Shown: in pieces, positions 4,673 to 5,789 of the stretch
Position numbering within the stretch: position 1 is the first letter of the stretch
Layout: each line of letters starts with the position of its first letter
Origin: Spirochaetota bacterium
Lineage (GTDB): Bacteria > Spirochaetota > Spirochaetia > Treponematales > Treponemataceae
Direction of reading: 5' to 3'
DNA: 5,789 nucleotides
Assembly (NCBI GenBank): GCA_022704725.1
Contig: JAKJFV010000119.1
Span: 1-5,789, forward strand
Program-made: the position numbers and the translations under genes
Notes under the pieces: generated by a model
Seen by the model: the letters and a program-made list of their open reading frames with translations, nothing else
The model's database searches: none
What the model was told of the DNA's origin: nothing

Positions 4673-5789
4673 TTATTCCGTATCTGCTTCGCTTAATATA
4701 ACTTCATCCTGCAGCTCTCTTAAAGTTTTAGTACCCGCTAAAAGCTGTGCAAAATTACCTTTTTGCAAAAGGTCTATTGCTGCATTCAGCTGAACATCAT
4801 AGTCAAGATCATAATTTGAAGCGCCCTTTGTTCTTTGAACTTCGACACGAATGAGCCTGCGTAATAGCGTATCAGTTAGGTTATAGGTTTTTTGCAATTC
4901 TTTAGCGTATGAACTAATGTGTACTTCGCTCATATCGGGATGATCAATAACATAGTTTTCTATTGCAGCTGAATTAATTAAATCGACATAGGCGCTTTCC
5001 TCATCATCCGATAAGACGGGAAAAAGAATTTCCAAATCCGGCGGTATACCAATTTTATCTATGTTTACATCTGATGGCGTATAATACCGCGCCATCGTGA
5101 GTTTAATTCCGTCATCATTGTAAAGCGGTATAACCTGCTGAACAGAGCCCTTGCCGTAAGTTCTTTCTCCGACAAGATACGCAAGATGATCATCTTTTAA
5201 AGCACCCGAAAGAATTTCTGAGGCACTGGCGGAACCTCTATTAATAAGAACAACAATCGGAGTACCTTGAGGTACTGTTGTCTTTGATTTAGATGCACTA
5301 AATACAACATTTTCAGAGGCCAGCCGGCTTTTTGTAGTAACAATTACACCTTCGTCTATAAACTTATCTGCAACATCTGCAACACTGGTAATTAAACCGC
5401 CCGGATTATTTCTCAAGTCAATAATCATTCCTGAATACTTGTTCTTTTTGAACGAGTCAAGAGCAGCTTGAACCCTTTCGGCAGTCTGAGGTGTAAACTC
5501 AATTATTCTTAAATATCCGATCTTACTGTTCCCCTTCTCGATCATTGAGTATTTAACAGTAGGAACTTCTATAAGTTCACGGGTTAAAACAACCGAAAAC
5601 TGCATATTCCGCCCGCGTTTTACTAAAACAGTAACAGTCTCTCCAATGGTGCCCCTAAGCATTGACAACACTTCATCCATCGTAATATCAGGGGTTGGAG
5701 TGCCGTCTATTTCGAGGAGAAAATCACCGGCTTGAATGCCGGCTTTATACCCCGGACCATCTTCAATGGGAGAAGCAACCTCTACATAG
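4673..5789 (-). CDS. ctpA: S41 carboxy-terminal processing protease (CtpA/Prc type), 5' end cut by window edge
   Basis: 371 codons are visible; the frame stays open to the right edge, so the N-terminus and any signal peptide are missing. The Met at 5680 is internal: the 36 codons before it continue a PDZ domain (GYKAGIQAGDFLLEIDGTP), which ends near VLVKRG. Numbering from that Met, the peptidase S41 core follows: LRNNPGGL (89-96), the nucleophile motif GSASASE (149-155), where Ser152 aligns with the catalytic Ser, and GERTYGKGSVQQ (171-182) with the general-base Lys177 and Gln181 (Lys+4). Ser and Lys are 25 residues apart, as in characterised Ctp enzymes. The C-terminal 100 residues carry the helical tail with DYDVQLNAAIDLLQ. 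By family knowledge these are exported, envelope-located proteases that trim or degrade proteins from the C-terminus. Its TAA abuts the ATG of rsmE. The active site is complete, so activity is expected; the substrate is unknown. Confidence 0.92.
   Translation of the reverse strand, partial: YVEVASPIEDGPGYKAGIQAGDFLLEIDGTPTPDITMDEVLSMLRGTIGETVTVLVKRGRNMQFSVVLTRELIEVPTVKYSMIEKGNSKIGYLRIIEFTPQTAERVQAALDSFKKNKYSGMIIDLRNNPGGLITSVADVADKFIDEGVIVTTKSRLASENVVFSASKSKTTVPQGTPIVVLINRGSASASEILSGALKDDHLAYLVGERTYGKGSVQQVIPLYNDDGIKLTMARYYTPSDVNIDKIGIPPDLEILFPVLSDDEESAYVDLINSAAIENYVIDHPDMSEVHISSYAKELQKTYNLTDTLLRRLIRVEVQRTKGASNYDLDYDVQLNAAIDLLQKGNFAQLLAGTKTLRELQDEVILSEADTE

Noticed and set aside
4545..4793. 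82-codon plus-strand open frame
   Set aside because: It is antisense to the rsmE/protease junction and has no family features.
5678..5680. ATG at 5680 as start of the protease
   Set aside because: The same frame continues upstream to the window edge and encodes PDZ-domain sequence, so this Met is internal.

Overview
The window is a gene-dense piece of a low-to-moderate GC bacterial chromosome. It reads most like a spirochaete of the genus Treponema. This is an inference from gene content (TrmJ, RsmE, a sigma-54-type AAA+ protein, a STAS factor and an S41 protease packed tightly together), the AT-rich spacers and the general look of the proteins; no single marker here proves the genus. There are no insertion sequences, phage genes, RNA genes or CRISPR arrays, and the long open frames are intact.

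Layout, left to right. (1) 1-371, minus: a STAS-domain anti-sigma-factor antagonist whose 3' end lies outside the window. It has its own good sigma-70-type promoter (TTGACA, 18-bp spacer, TATCAT) and a short hairpin just upstream of a G-rich ribosome-binding site. (2) 510-1241, minus: a short-chain dehydrogenase/reductase (SDR) with the Tyr-Lys pair but no obvious catalytic Ser. (3) 1242-1310: a 69-bp divergent promoter region in which both -10 boxes lie 6-7 bases from a start codon, so both transcripts look leaderless. (4) 1311-2030, plus: trmJ, a tRNA 2'-O-methyltransferase. (5) 2017-5789, minus: a four-gene run transcribed right to left. It holds an S41 carboxy-terminal processing protease (5' end outside the window), rsmE, a divergent WecG/TagA/CpsF-type protein and a sigma-54 activator-like AAA+ protein. 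The junctions are 0 bp, a 19-bp overlap and a 17-bp gap, so this is very probably an operon. Its last gene overlaps the 3' end of trmJ tail to tail by 14 bp.

How the genes might work together: two RNA methyltransferases (RsmE for 16S rRNA, TrmJ for tRNA) are housekeeping translation functions. The protease and the membrane-anchored WecG-like protein point to the cell envelope. The STAS protein and the AAA+ protein are regulatory. The least ordinary items are the last two genes of the operon. The AAA+ protein keeps every sigma-54 ATPase motif, but its receiver domain is degenerate and it has no DNA-binding domain. The WecG-like protein keeps the fold signature but has lost the family's catalytic Asp and has gained a hydrophobic tail. 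No clearly new multi-gene system is evident; the regulator plus pseudo-enzyme pair is the best candidate for something undescribed.
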